From the NCBI GenBank assembly GCA_001799615.1, contig MGTU01000003.1, forward strand, positions 1 to 60,224: 60,224 bases of DNA, read 5' to 3'. Below are positions 42,601-51,086 of the stretch, one piece after another. Made by a program: the position numbers and the translations under genes. This DNA comes from Elusimicrobia bacterium GWA2_61_42. Its GTDB lineage: Bacteria; Elusimicrobiota; Elusimicrobia; Elusimicrobiales; UBA9959. The notes under the pieces were generated by a model. The model was not told the origin of the DNA. It saw only the letters and a list, made by a program, of their open reading frames with translations, and made no database searches. Positions within the stretch are counted from its first letter, which is position 1; each line of letters opens with the position of its first letter.

Positions 42601-45600
42601 CGTACACCTGCGCGTCCGATTCCGAGGCGTTGATCTGCTGCAAGGTCACCTGCCCGTGCGTCCAGGCCAGGTCGAAAACCCGGTCCGCCAGGTTGCGGTC
42701 GCGGTACTTCTCTATCAGCGCCCGGGCGGTATCCCGGCCGGGGCAGACGCCGGTGACATAATCTATGACCGCGGATTCGCCTGGCTCCAGCCGGATAGTG
42801 CAGCGGATGGAAACGACCGGGTCGAGCACGGCCCCTTCGCTGTCCGAAAGCGGGCCCGGGGCGCGCATTGCGGCCGGCCAGGCCAGCGTGTTGCCCCTGC
42901 CGATGAACTTGTCGCGGTCCGTCTCGTAGGAGGCGCCGGCCACGGATCTGCCGTGCACGGCCATAAAATGGGTCATGACCGGGAAGTCGTCTTTGGCGGA
43001 GCGGGGCCGGCGGCTGCAGACAATGGCCTGGTGCGACTTTATGAGCTCCGTCTGCACGAACAGGTTGCTGAAAGCCCGGTGGGCCAGGTCCGCTCCGGCG
43101 TGGTTGAGCACCACTTCCGCGTAGCTGGTCAGCTCCAGGGTGCGCGCGGTGCGCGAGATGTTCCTGACGTTCACCCGGCGCAGGTCGATGTTGTCTTCGG
43201 GCGAGACCGCTATTTCGGTATGCACGTCTATATTGTGGTCCCTGCGCTTGAACTCGGCGCGGGACCTGGAGAAGATGGCCTCGTACCGGTCCGGTTTTTT
43301 CAGGGTCGGCTGGTAGGACGAGGACCAGAACTCTCCCGTTTCCGTATCCCGCAGATAGACAAAGGTTCCCTCGTTCTCCAGCGCCGCGTCCTCGCGCCAC
43401 CTGGTGACCGCTATGTCCTTCCAGCGGGTGTAGCCGCCTCCGGAATTGGTCACCATCAGGTTATAGCTGCCGTTGGACAGGAGGTGCGTCTCCGGCGCGG
43501 GGGTGTTGGGCGTGGTGAAGACGCGCGACAGCGCGTCGCTTTCTTCGGTCTTGCGCAGCAGGCCGGAGACCTCGGTGTCGTAAATAAAGGCCGCCGCCTT
43601 GGGCACTCTTTCCTGCAGCAGGAGCTCGGTAGCCTTGAACATCGGGTCGGCCAGGAAGCGCCGCTGCATGGGCCGGCCCAGCAGCGTGTAGGCCAGGGCC
43701 AGCAGGCTCATCCCCTGGTGATGCGCCATATAGGACTTCACCGGCGCGCAGGCCCCGTCGTGGGCGGCCCGCGACGGGGTGTAATCTATCGCCTCGTAAA
43801 AACCATGCTCGCCGCCGAAGCCGGCTTCGGCCAGGCGCTCCAGGTTGGCGCAGGCCTTTTCCGGCTCCACCATCAGGGCCAGCGCCGAGGCGTAGGGGGC
43901 CACCACCAGGTCTTCCGAAAGCCCCCGCTTGAAGCCCAGGTCCGGCACGCCGAAAGAGCGGTACTGGTACGTCATCGCCGCGTCCAGTTTATTGTAGCCA
44001 GATTCGGACATCCCCCAGGGAATGCCGTTGCCGTCGGCATATTCCATCTGGCTCGCGATCATCGCCTTATAGGTCCGCTCCAGCAGCGTGCCCTCGTAGA
44101 CCGGCATCACCAGCAGCGGCATGAGGTATTCGAAAACCGAGCCGCCCCACGACACCAGCACGGGGTCGCCGGCGTATTTCGAAAGCAGGCGGCCCAGCAT
44201 AAACCAGTGCTTCTGGGGCAGTTTGCCCTGGGCGATGGCCACGAAACTGCACAACCTGGATTCGGAGGCCAGCAGGTCGTAACAGCCCGGGTCCACCCGG
44301 TGTTCGGAGACGTTATAGCCGATGGAAAGGAGGTGCGCGTTCTTATTATAAAGGAATTCGAATTCTATTTCGGAAAGCTCCGTGCAGCTCAGCCCCATGG
44401 CCTCCATGGCGGTTATCCTTTCGCTGGCGCGGTCGCCGGTTTCTTTAAGCGCGGCGCGCAGCCGGGCAAACCACTCTTTTTCCCTTTTCGCGTCATAGTC
44501 CGCCATGTCTATGCCGGCTATTATCCCGTCCACGACCTGAAAAAGCCTCAGCTCCAGCCGCGCGGCCTCGCCGAGGGCGGGAATGGCGTCGAGGCGGCTC
44601 AGCTCCCGGCGCAGACGGACCAGCCGCTGCCGCTGTTTCTCGTCCCCCCGGTCCCACATGCCGGGGATCTCGGGGGCGAGCAGCACCCACGGCGCTATGA
44701 AAGCCATGTCTTCGAGATAATCGTAGCACTGCTTCTCAAAAGCCCGTACCCAGCGCCGGGCCCCGTCGAAGTGTTTGCCTTCCAGCCCGGAAAGGATCTG
44801 GGAGCATTCGGCGGACAGGCGCCGCAGCAGGGCGTGCATCTCCGCGAGGGAAGCGGGCGGCGCTTTGAGCTTGGCCGTCAGCTGGGCCGCCTGCTTGCCG
44901 ATAGCCCGCCCCGCCGCGGCGGCGCCGCTTAGCCTGCTCCGCTCCAGTTCGGCCGCGCATTCCTGCAGGAGGGCCAGGGTATCGGCCAGCCCGTCGAAGA
45001 TCCTGGGCGACACGATCTTATTGCCGATCATTTCCCTCAGCCCCGAGCGCAGCACCAGCAGGTGCCCCACCATGTTGCCGCTGTCTACGGAAGAAATATA
45101 GAGGGGCTTCAGCGGCTTCAGGGATTCGGTGTCGTACCAGTTATAAAAATGCCCCCTGTATTTTTCCATGCCGGCCATGGTCTTAAGCGTTTTCTCCGTC
45201 CTGTTGAACAGCTGCCCCATGGAGACATAGCCGAAGTCGTACGCCGACAGGTTGGAGAGCAGCGACAGGCCGATATTGGTGGGAGAGGTCCTGTGGGCGA
45301 CCGCGCCGAGGAATTCCTCCTGGAAATTATCCGGCGGCAGCCAGTTGTCGCGCTCGGTCACGAAGGTTTCAAAGAAGCCCCAGGTCCGGCGCGACAGGCG
45401 CCTGAGAAACTGTACCCGGGCGGCAGACAGCGCGTCCCGGCGCGGGGCCGGCGGCCGGCTGACCAGCCAGGCTATGGCCGGGGACAGCAGCCACAGGCCG
45501 GCGAGCCCGGCCGACAGGGGGTCCGCGGCGCCGTTCCTGAGGAAAAGCAGGCCGGCGGCCAGCGCCGCGAGGGGCCCGGCGGTCATGCCCCTGAAATATT

Positions 45601-48451
45601 CGGGGATGGTCCTGGCCGCCTGCAGTTCCGCTTCTCCGGAGGTGCGCCATTCCAGCAGGCGCCTGCGCGAAACGAGCAGGCGCCAGCAGGTGACGCCTAT
45701 GGCGTGAAGGCCGTAGAGCGCCTCGTGCGCCAGGAACGCCAGCGAGAGCCCGAACTGCGCGCAGCGCGCGGCCAGAGAATTGAGGACGGAGTTCAAGTGC
45801 GCGGCCAGCGAGATGTCGGCGCTTTTGGCTCCGGCGTCCATGCAGGTGATGAACGCCAGCGGGAACAAAGGCAGAAGTATTACTGCCGCCAGCCAGAACC
45901 AGGACGGTTGGAAGAGAAACCAGCCGCCCAGGGCCAGCCACAGGGCGGCGGCGGGCGCGGCGCTGCGCCGCAGGTTATCCAGGATCTTCCACCTGGCCAG
46001 GGCCGAGAGCGGGTTTTTTACCAGCCCGCCGGGTCCCGGGACGAAGGGCAGCACCCAGCCGGAGATCTGCCAGTCGCCCCGGGTCCAGCGGTGCCTGCGG
46101 TTCAGGTCCGCCAGGTAGGTGGAGGGATATTTCTCGTAGAGCTGCACGTCGGTGACCAGCGCCGAGCGGGCGTAGCAGCCCTCCAGCAGGTCGTGGCTCA
46201 GGATCAGGTTTTCGGGCAGACGCCCGCTGAGGGCCCTTTCGAACGCGTCCACGTCGTAAAGTCCCTTTCCTATGAATGAACCCTCCAGGAACAGGTCCTG
46301 GTAGACGTCGGAAACCGTTTTGGTGTAAGGGTCGATGCCGGGCTCGCCGCCGAAGATCTTCACAAAAAGCGAAGGATCGTCCCCCGGGTAGCCGAGGTCC
46401 ACCCTGGGCTGCAGGATGCCGTAGCCCGAGACCACGCGGCCTTTCTTCTCGTCGTAAACGGGGCGGTTGAGGGGATGGGACATTATCCCCGCCAGGTCGC
46501 GCGCCGCGTCCCTGGGCATGCGGGTGTCCGTATCCAGCGTTATCACGTATTTGACGTCCTGCAGCCGCCTCGTGTCGCCGCTCACAAGGCTGAAGCGGTC
46601 CTGCCCCCCGCCCCTGAGCAGGGCGTTGAGGTCGGCGAGCTTGCCCCTCTTGCGCTCGTAACCCATCCAGGTTTTTTCCCGCGCGTTCCACCTGCGCGGC
46701 CGGTGGAACAGGTAAAAAATGTCTTCCTTCTGGCGGCTGTATTTCCGGTTAAGCCGCTCTATGCCTTCCCGGGCCCGCTCCAGCAGCGCGGCGTCCCCGG
46801 GCAGGGTCTCCCCGGGCGCGTCGCAGAAATCCGTCAGCAGCGCGAACTCGACGTTGACGTCGATATTGGCGAGATAGCAGACCTCGAGGTTCTCTATAAG
46901 GGAGTCCACGCCGCCCGCGCTGGTCAGCATGGTGGGGATCACCGTCAGCGTATGCGCGTGCGCGGGGATCCCCTGCGAAAAATCCATCCGCGGCAGCTTC
47001 TTGGGCTCCACGGTCCGGGTAAAGAACCAGTTCACCAGGGAGATGGCGGCCTGGCTGGAAATGAAAAGCAGCGGCAGCCCGAAAGCGGCGAACCGCGGCC
47101 AGCCGCTCAGACCTTCGCCCCAGGCCAGCAGCAGCACCGCGGCCGAAACCGCCAGCGTCAGGACGGTTATGGCGCCCGTGTACAGGGCGAAGTGCAGCGC
47201 GGTCCTTTTAGCCCGCAGCCTGTCCCTGAGCCGCAGGCGTATGCCCAGGGAGCGGCAGAAGGCCCCGAGTCCCCGGTCGGTAAGGTAGTACCCGACGTGC
47301 TCCGCCGCGGCGCCGCGGCCGCCCGCCGTTCTGGCCTCCAGGGCGAGGGCGACCGCCCTCGCGGCCACGTCCTCCTCCAGCAGGCGGCTGCGTAGCGAAA
47401 GCTCTTCCACGGCGTGACGGTAGCCGTCGCGCGTGGCGAAGGCCATCCCGGGATAATGGCCGGAAGGGTCCTTGCGCAATTCCTTCTCCACCACGCTGAG
47501 GCTTTCCACGAACTCGTGCCAGTCGGTGACTTCCAGGAAGCGCAGGCTCTCTATGGTATTGGCGATGGAGACCTGGTCCGCCGCCTGCTTGTGGTTGGCC
47601 GATTGTATCAGCCGCTCTATGGTCTTGCCCTGCTCGGCCAGTTTCTTTTCCAGCCACACCACGGGGAGATTGAAAGCGGGGCTTTGGCCGTGCAGCTGCC
47701 GCACGAACTCCGCGACGAAAGAATCGGACATCGGCAGGTCCAGCCTGGCCATGGCCGCGATCTCTAGAATGACGCCGCTGGTATCTTTGGCCAGCACCTC
47801 CAGTATCCTGTCGGCGTGATGCTCCGCGCTGTCGCGGGCCGCCTGCGAGAGGATCATGCGGGAGGCGATGCGCCGGAGGTTCTCTATCAGCGCAAGGCGT
47901 ATCATGATCGGCACGGCCCACAATTCGCCCAGTTTAAGGTGTTTTACGGACTGGTAGGAGGCCGCGAAGCCGGCCAGGCCCTTCACGTCCAGCCGGCCGT
48001 CCCCGTGGGAGACGATCTCCATGGCTATATCGTAAACCCTGGGGAACCCGGCCAACGGCCCCCTGGTAAGCACGGGCAATTCCTCGCTGTAACCCTTCGG
48101 CAGGAATTTCTGCGCGAGCCGTATCTGCTCCTCTATAAGGTAATAATTATCCAGCAGCCAGTCGCCGGCGGGCGAGATCCTTCTTTTGGCGCTGCCGGCC
48201 CGGTTGAGCAGCTCATAGGCGCGCAGGATGATGGCCTCGTTCTCTTTGAGGCGGGCCAGCAGTTTGTCGCGGCTCCTTTTAAAGCTTACGCTGTGCCTGA
48301 CGGCCAGGGCGGCCGCACAGGCTTTGAACTGGTTAATGGTAAAAAGCTCGGCTTTGAGGGGCTGCTCTTCGGAGATCCTGGCCGCGGGCAGAAGACCGCT
48401 AAGGCGCTTCCTGAAGGCGGGGAGGCCGCGTTTTATGAACTGTAAAAACAT
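39671..48451 (-). CDS. Cyclic beta-1,2-glucan synthase-like protein (GT84, glucoamylase-like and GH94 modules)
   Basis: A 2926-residue membrane enzyme. The start is the ATG at 48451, with AGGAG eight bases upstream; an in-frame ATG at 48499 lacks such a site. Order: N-terminal cytoplasmic region (1-400), two membrane helices, a glycosyltransferase domain (VITLDTDTRMPRDAARDL, LEGSFIGKGLYDVDAF, RHRWTRGDWQ), further membrane helices (about 830-1010), a glucoamylase-like region, then two GH94 N-terminal-type modules (NSGGGYTRWKD and ESGGAYTWSEN) and a GH94 catalytic domain (SGDWNDGMNLVGHEGKGESV, whose aspartate is the family's acid). In Brucella and Agrobacterium such proteins of about 2800 residues make, trim and cyclise periplasmic glucan. 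No glucan exporter (ndvA/cgt) is adjacent. Confidence 0.88.
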   Translation of the reverse strand: MFLQFIKRGLPAFRKRLSGLLPAARISEEQPLKAELFTINQFKACAAALAVRHSVSFKRSRDKLLARLKENEAIILRAYELLNRAGSAKRRISPAGDWLLDNYYLIEEQIRLAQKFLPKGYSEELPVLTRGPLAGFPRVYDIAMEIVSHGDGRLDVKGLAGFAASYQSVKHLKLGELWAVPIMIRLALIENLRRIASRMILSQAARDSAEHHADRILEVLAKDTSGVILEIAAMARLDLPMSDSFVAEFVRQLHGQSPAFNLPVVWLEKKLAEQGKTIERLIQSANHKQAADQVSIANTIESLRFLEVTDWHEFVESLSVVEKELRKDPSGHYPGMAFATRDGYRHAVEELSLRSRLLEEDVAARAVALALEARTAGGRGAAAEHVGYYLTDRGLGAFCRSLGIRLRLRDRLRAKRTALHFALYTGAITVLTLAVSAAVLLLAWGEGLSGWPRFAAFGLPLLFISSQAAISLVNWFFTRTVEPKKLPRMDFSQGIPAHAHTLTVIPTMLTSAGGVDSLIENLEVCYLANIDVNVEFALLTDFCDAPGETLPGDAALLERAREGIERLNRKYSRQKEDIFYLFHRPRRWNAREKTWMGYERKRGKLADLNALLRGGGQDRFSLVSGDTRRLQDVKYVITLDTDTRMPRDAARDLAGIMSHPLNRPVYDEKKGRVVSGYGILQPRVDLGYPGDDPSLFVKIFGGEPGIDPYTKTVSDVYQDLFLEGSFIGKGLYDVDAFERALSGRLPENLILSHDLLEGCYARSALVTDVQLYEKYPSTYLADLNRRHRWTRGDWQISGWVLPFVPGPGGLVKNPLSALARWKILDNLRRSAAPAAALWLALGGWFLFQPSWFWLAAVILLPLFPLAFITCMDAGAKSADISLAAHLNSVLNSLAARCAQFGLSLAFLAHEALYGLHAIGVTCWRLLVSRRRLLEWRTSGEAELQAARTIPEYFRGMTAGPLAALAAGLLFLRNGAADPLSAGLAGLWLLSPAIAWLVSRPPAPRRDALSAARVQFLRRLSRRTWGFFETFVTERDNWLPPDNFQEEFLGAVAHRTSPTNIGLSLLSNLSAYDFGYVSMGQLFNRTEKTLKTMAGMEKYRGHFYNWYDTESLKPLKPLYISSVDSGNMVGHLLVLRSGLREMIGNKIVSPRIFDGLADTLALLQECAAELERSRLSGAAAAGRAIGKQAAQLTAKLKAPPASLAEMHALLRRLSAECSQILSGLEGKHFDGARRWVRAFEKQCYDYLEDMAFIAPWVLLAPEIPGMWDRGDEKQRQRLVRLRRELSRLDAIPALGEAARLELRLFQVVDGIIAGIDMADYDAKREKEWFARLRAALKETGDRASERITAMEAMGLSCTELSEIEFEFLYNKNAHLLSIGYNVSEHRVDPGCYDLLASESRLCSFVAIAQGKLPQKHWFMLGRLLSKYAGDPVLVSWGGSVFEYLMPLLVMPVYEGTLLERTYKAMIASQMEYADGNGIPWGMSESGYNKLDAAMTYQYRSFGVPDLGFKRGLSEDLVVAPYASALALMVEPEKACANLERLAEAGFGGEHGFYEAIDYTPSRAAHDGACAPVKSYMAHHQGMSLLALAYTLLGRPMQRRFLADPMFKATELLLQERVPKAAAFIYDTEVSGLLRKTEESDALSRVFTTPNTPAPETHLLSNGSYNLMVTNSGGGYTRWKDIAVTRWREDAALENEGTFVYLRDTETGEFWSSSYQPTLKKPDRYEAIFSRSRAEFKRRDHNIDVHTEIAVSPEDNIDLRRVNVRNISRTARTLELTSYAEVVLNHAGADLAHRAFSNLFVQTELIKSHQAIVCSRRPRSAKDDFPVMTHFMAVHGRSVAGASYETDRDKFIGRGNTLAWPAAMRAPGPLSDSEGAVLDPVVSIRCTIRLEPGESAVIDYVTGVCPGRDTARALIEKYRDRNLADRVFDLAWTHGQVTLQQINASESDAQVYGRLASAIIYANPEWRAHASVLKQNRRGQTDLWGYGISGDLPIVIVRVEDQENVGLIARMAQAHAYWRMKGLPVDLVIWNENRSVYRDSLSEKINDLISASAKLPSSQQGRIFSRRADQMSEEDKVLMLTVARIVISDRGGTLGEHLDRVAKSAAPRPLTATAKKAFPAEDEGPAQRADLVYFNGLGGFTRDGREYVISTSRLQTTPAPWVNVLANRQFGTIISESGGAYTWSENAQQFRLTPWKNDPVTDACGEALYLRDEESGRFWSPTPLPARGSTGYLSRHGFGYSIFEHAEDGISSELTVFVALDQPVKFAVLKIKNSSGRARKLSASSYNELVMGTLRENAHMHILTEVDPKSGALTAYNHYNKEFPDRVVFLDVSETERFVTGDRREFIGRNGALAAPAAMRSEALSGRTGAGLDPCAAMQVKFELEDNDEKEIVFTFGAAKSADEARGILQRFNGTESVRAELEAVWEHWKRALGVVYVETPDNSVNFLVNGWLQYQVLACRLWGRSGYYQSGGAFGFRDQLQDVMALTHSHPALIREQLLAFAAHQFPEGDAQHWWHPPSGRGVRSHCSDDYLWLPLVACLYVEEIGDTGVLEEQVPFLEGPPVKPEEESYYDLPRVSGKTGTLYEHCVLAVRHALRFGPNGLPLMGSGDWNDGMNLVGHEGKGESVWLAFFLYRVLNTMSALAAGRGDGEFSALCLDEAAKLARNIEAAGWDGQWYKRAYFDSGEPLGSASNSECRIDSLPQSWAVISGAAGPGRAAAAMEQVDGHLVDRKNSLIKLFEPPFDKSEAAPGYIKGYVPGVRENGGQYTHAAVWSVIAFAMLKDRKRAWELLGLINPVRHGDTPEKCAVYKVEPFVMPGDVYAGGAKAGRGGWTWYSGSASWMYQLLVRHLLGVRLKVDKLSFEPCLPEEWKSFKLHYRYRETFYHITLERSGTGDGVVSVSVDGTAHEDCVVPLIDDRAEHQVEVRIG

Positions 48452-48580
48452 CGGCCAGCTCCTGCGCCCGGGATAAGATGCGTCCAACCATTCTACCATA
48501 GATATCCGCCGCCGGGCCCCGCGGCGCTATACCTTGCCGCGTGTGAAAATATAGAATAAATACTGGCCAAGGGAGACCAC

Positions 48581-50077
48581 ATGAAAAATATACTCAGCTG
48601 CGCGGCGACTTTAATTTTTATATTGGCGGCGGGCTTCGGCCAGGCGGCCGCGGAGAACGGCGGCACTGCGGCGCGGGTCGCGGTGTCGGCGGACCCGCGC
48701 GTGGAACTGATGTCCATTATCTTCCGGCTGGCCGGCAACAGGGAATACAACCGCGGCGCCGTGCGCTCCTACGTGGAGGACGTGGAGAAGCACTTTGGAC
48801 CTTTCAAGGATCACCCGGCGATAAAATACGCGGCCGAGCTCAGCAAAAAGAACCGCGTTTCCTACGACGCGGTCATGACCATGGCCGTACACACCACCGA
48901 CACGGTTTCGCTGGGCGAGCGGGTGCCCTTTTCTCCGAAACCCGGGGCCATGGACGACAGGTGGAGCCCTGAGACGGCCAGGAAATTTTTGTCGCTCGCC
49001 CGGAACTTCGTGAAAGATACCGGCTTTAACGAGTTCTACGCGGCGCACGAACCGCTTTACGAGCTTTCGGCGCGGCGTATGCAAGACCTCCTGGACAAGG
49101 ACGCCCACCTGGAGTGGTTCGACAGTTTCTTCGGCCCGGCCAAGGCGGCGGATTTCCATGTGGCGCTGGGCCTGCTCAACGGCGGCGGCAGCTACGGCCC
49201 CAGGGTGATGCTGCCAAACGGCCGCGAGGAGATCTATTCCGTGATAGGCGTCTGGAGAACCGACGCCGAAGGCAAGCCGGTCTTCCCGCCCGGCGCGGTG
49301 TCCGTAGTGGTGCACGAATTCATCCACTCCTACACCAACCCCGTTGTGGACAGGTTTATAAATGACCTCGAGAAGGCCGGCGGCAGGATCTATCCCCTGG
49401 TGGCCAAACAGATGGAGGAGCAGGCCTACGGCAAATGGCAGACAATGATGTACGAGTCCATCAACCGCGCCTGCGAACTGCGCTATAACGCGGCTTTTTA
49501 CGGGCCTGAAGCGATTAAGAAAGCAGAGGACTACGAGATCTCGCGGAGCTTCTACTGGGTGCCCGGGCTGGGCAGCGTGCTGGCGGAATATGACGCCAAG
49601 CCCCGCAAGTACAAGGACCTGGCCGAATTCTTTCCGAAGATAACCGGTTACTTCAACGCCTACGCCGGGCGCGCGGAGGCCGATATAGCCGGATATATAG
49701 AAAAGGACAAGGCCGAGGCGGAGAAGAAACGGCTGGCGATGGAGAACTGGCGCGAGAAGGGCCCCAAGATCGTTTCCATGTCACCGGAGAACGGCGCCGC
49801 AAACGTGCCGGCCGGCCTGAAGTCGATAAGCGTCACTTTCGACCGCCCCATGAGCGGCGGCTACTCCATGGTGCAGATCGCCGGCGCGGAGCGCTACCCC
49901 AAGGCCGCGGGCGCCGCCGGCTACGACGAGGGAAAGACAGTGTTCTCGATGCCGGTGGAACTGCAGCCGGGCAGGGAATATATTCTGGGCGTCAACAGCG
50001 CGGACTACGCCAATTTCAGGAGCGCGGAAGGCATCCCGCTGTTCCCGGTAAAATACACTTTCAAAACAAAACCCTGA
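48581..50077 (+). CDS. Exported HEXXH metallopeptidase-like protein with C-terminal Ig-like domain
   Basis: A 498-residue precursor with a signal peptide ending near GQAAAE. The central 300 residues resemble DUF4932-type proteins and contain VVHEFIHSYTNPVV, an HEFIH zinc-site motif, with a downstream candidate third ligand in MYESINRACEL. The last 105 residues form a bacterial Ig-like module (SMSPENGAANVPAGLKSI, VTFDRPMSGG). Probably an extracellular or periplasmic protease; activity is inferred. GGGAG lies just before the ATG. It is divergent from the glucan synthase gene across a 129-base gap with no clear promoter. Confidence 0.68.
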   Translation: MKNILSCAATLIFILAAGFGQAAAENGGTAARVAVSADPRVELMSIIFRLAGNREYNRGAVRSYVEDVEKHFGPFKDHPAIKYAAELSKKNRVSYDAVMTMAVHTTDTVSLGERVPFSPKPGAMDDRWSPETARKFLSLARNFVKDTGFNEFYAAHEPLYELSARRMQDLLDKDAHLEWFDSFFGPAKAADFHVALGLLNGGGSYGPRVMLPNGREEIYSVIGVWRTDAEGKPVFPPGAVSVVVHEFIHSYTNPVVDRFINDLEKAGGRIYPLVAKQMEEQAYGKWQTMMYESINRACELRYNAAFYGPEAIKKAEDYEISRSFYWVPGLGSVLAEYDAKPRKYKDLAEFFPKITGYFNAYAGRAEADIAGYIEKDKAEAEKKRLAMENWREKGPKIVSMSPENGAANVPAGLKSISVTFDRPMSGGYSMVQIAGAERYPKAAGAAGYDEGKTVFSMPVELQPGREYILGVNSADYANFRSAEGIPLFPVKYTFKTKP

Positions 50078-50138
50078 CCTCATTTCCAGCACCAGCCCCA
50101 GCCCTGCCAGTCACCACCCTTGCGCCTCTTCACATTAA

Positions 50139-50154
50139 AGGCATAAAAATTGCT
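50139..50154 (+). promoter_or_regulatory. Sigma54 (-24/-12) promoter upstream of the exported protein at 50205
   Basis: AGGCATAAAAATTGCT has GG at 50140-50141 and GC at 50152-50153, separated by exactly ten bases, matching the sigma54 pattern TGGCAC-N5-TTGCT with the most conserved GG and TTGC retained. The transcript would begin near 50164, 40 bases before the ATG. A nearby repeat TTGCTC...GAGCAA lies across the start point. Confidence 0.6.
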
Positions 50155-50204
50155 CTGTTTAAGCTGAGCAACAGGCAAACAGGCCTTTATTAAGGAGAGA
50201 ACCC

Positions 50205-50852
50205 ATGAAGAGCAGGATCCTGATAGCGGTTTTCGCGGCGGCCCTGGCCGGCGCAGCCGGCGCCAGCGCGGCCGAGCTTGATTTTGACGGCGGCGCCTCG
50301 GGTTTCCGCGGCAGCTTCGCGGAACTCGCGGCTTCAGCGCCGGCACTGCCCCAGGCCGCCATAAGGGGAGAGATGGCCGACGGGGGTGAGGATTGGAATT
50401 CCTGCCGGGTCGTGGAGCTGGACTACCGCGACGGGGCTTATGTCAGCCGCCGCGTGGACCTCAGCCGCGACTTCCCCGTCCAGACCTGCCAAGAAGTCAC
50501 CGTCATAAATTCCCAGGGCCAGCCAGAGATCGTCAACCATTGCCGCATAGAGCAGGAGCTCCATGCCGCCTCAGCCTACTTGATAGTGAACAAGCGCTTC
50601 CTCCGCGAGGGCGAAAAAGAGCGCATCAAAGTCTGCTACGACTTCCAGACCGGGCGCGGCAGTTTTAAGCTGCTCAGCACCCCCTTCGTATACACTTACG
50701 AGGACAAGCAGAACCCCCCGAACGCCTCCTACGCTTTAGAGCTCTTCCCCGGTGAACGCAAGCCCCGGCCGCCGGCGGCCGGTTCGCCGGAATATTCCGC
50801 CAGAGCGTACGCGGAGGCCGGCAAGACCGGAACCGCGCCGGCCATGGAATAA
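50205..50852 (+). CDS. Exported protein of unknown function
   Basis: A 215-residue precursor with a clear signal peptide (LIAVFAAALAGAAGASA, cleavage before AELDFDGG). The mature part has a conserved-looking beta-rich core (RVVELDYRDGAYVSRRVDL, QEVTVINSQGQPEIV, CRIEQELH) with four cysteines that could form two disulfides (NSC, QTC, NHC, KVC), and a Pro/Ala-rich tail. I do not recognise the family. AAGGAGAG precedes the ATG. It has its own sigma54-type promoter and a terminator, so it is a single-gene unit. Confidence 0.7.
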   Translation: MKSRILIAVFAAALAGAAGASAAELDFDGGASGFRGSFAELAASAPALPQAAIRGEMADGGEDWNSCRVVELDYRDGAYVSRRVDLSRDFPVQTCQEVTVINSQGQPEIVNHCRIEQELHAASAYLIVNKRFLREGEKERIKVCYDFQTGRGSFKLLSTPFVYTYEDKQNPPNASYALELFPGERKPRPPAAGSPEYSARAYAEAGKTGTAPAME

Positions 50853-50878
50853 GGCTGACCGCGCGCGCCAAAAGGACC

Positions 50879-50915
50879 GGCCGGGAGGCAGACCTCCCCG
50901 GCCGTTCTTTATTTT
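50879..50915 (+). terminator. Terminator after the exported protein gene
   Basis: GGCCGGGAGG (50879-50888) pairs with CCTCCCCGGCC (50893-50903) with one bulged C, followed by GTTCTTTATTTT. It isolates the unit at 50205-50852 from the protease gene downstream. Confidence 0.75.
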
Positions 50916-50949
50916 CAATTGAAAACACTATATTTTCAGCAGAAAATAT
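50912..50949. promoter_or_regulatory. Two AT-rich palindromes, candidate activator sites for the 51022 sigma54 promoter
   Basis: TTTTCAATTGAAAA (50912-50925) is a perfect 14-base palindrome, and ATATTTTC-AGCA-GAAAATAT (50930-50949) is a perfect 8-base inverted repeat. They stand out as AT-rich in GC-rich DNA and lie about 75-110 bases upstream of the -24 element, the usual place for enhancer-binding protein sites. The first overlaps the T-rich tail of the preceding terminator. Confidence 0.45.
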
Positions 50950-51021
50950 TGAATAAGCAGCGGGGGAGAGCGCATTAAGCTCTCCTTTGATATAACCAGC
51001 CTGAAAGCGGGGCATCCCGCA

Positions 51022-51037
51022 TGGCACAAAAAATGCT
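51022..51037 (+). promoter_or_regulatory. Sigma54 (-24/-12) promoter upstream of the clostripain-like protease
   Basis: TGGCACAAAAAATGCT has GG at 51023-51024 and GC at 51035-51036, ten bases apart, with a perfect TGGCAC -24 half. It is followed by a small hairpin CTGTAT-CGA-ATACAG near the expected start (about 51047). The ATG is at 51087. It shares the core GGCA-(T/C)-AAAAA-(T/A)-TGCTCTGT with the promoter at 50139. Confidence 0.68.
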
Positions 51038-51086
51038 CTGTATCGAATACAGGTGTTTAATCCGGTTAACATTGAGGGATATTTAA

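Noticed and set aside
48523..48537. A GG...TTGC pair upstream of the HEXXH protein gene, resembling a third sigma54 promoter
   Set aside because: The spacing between GG and GC is eleven bases instead of ten, and the -24 half lacks the TGGCAC pattern.
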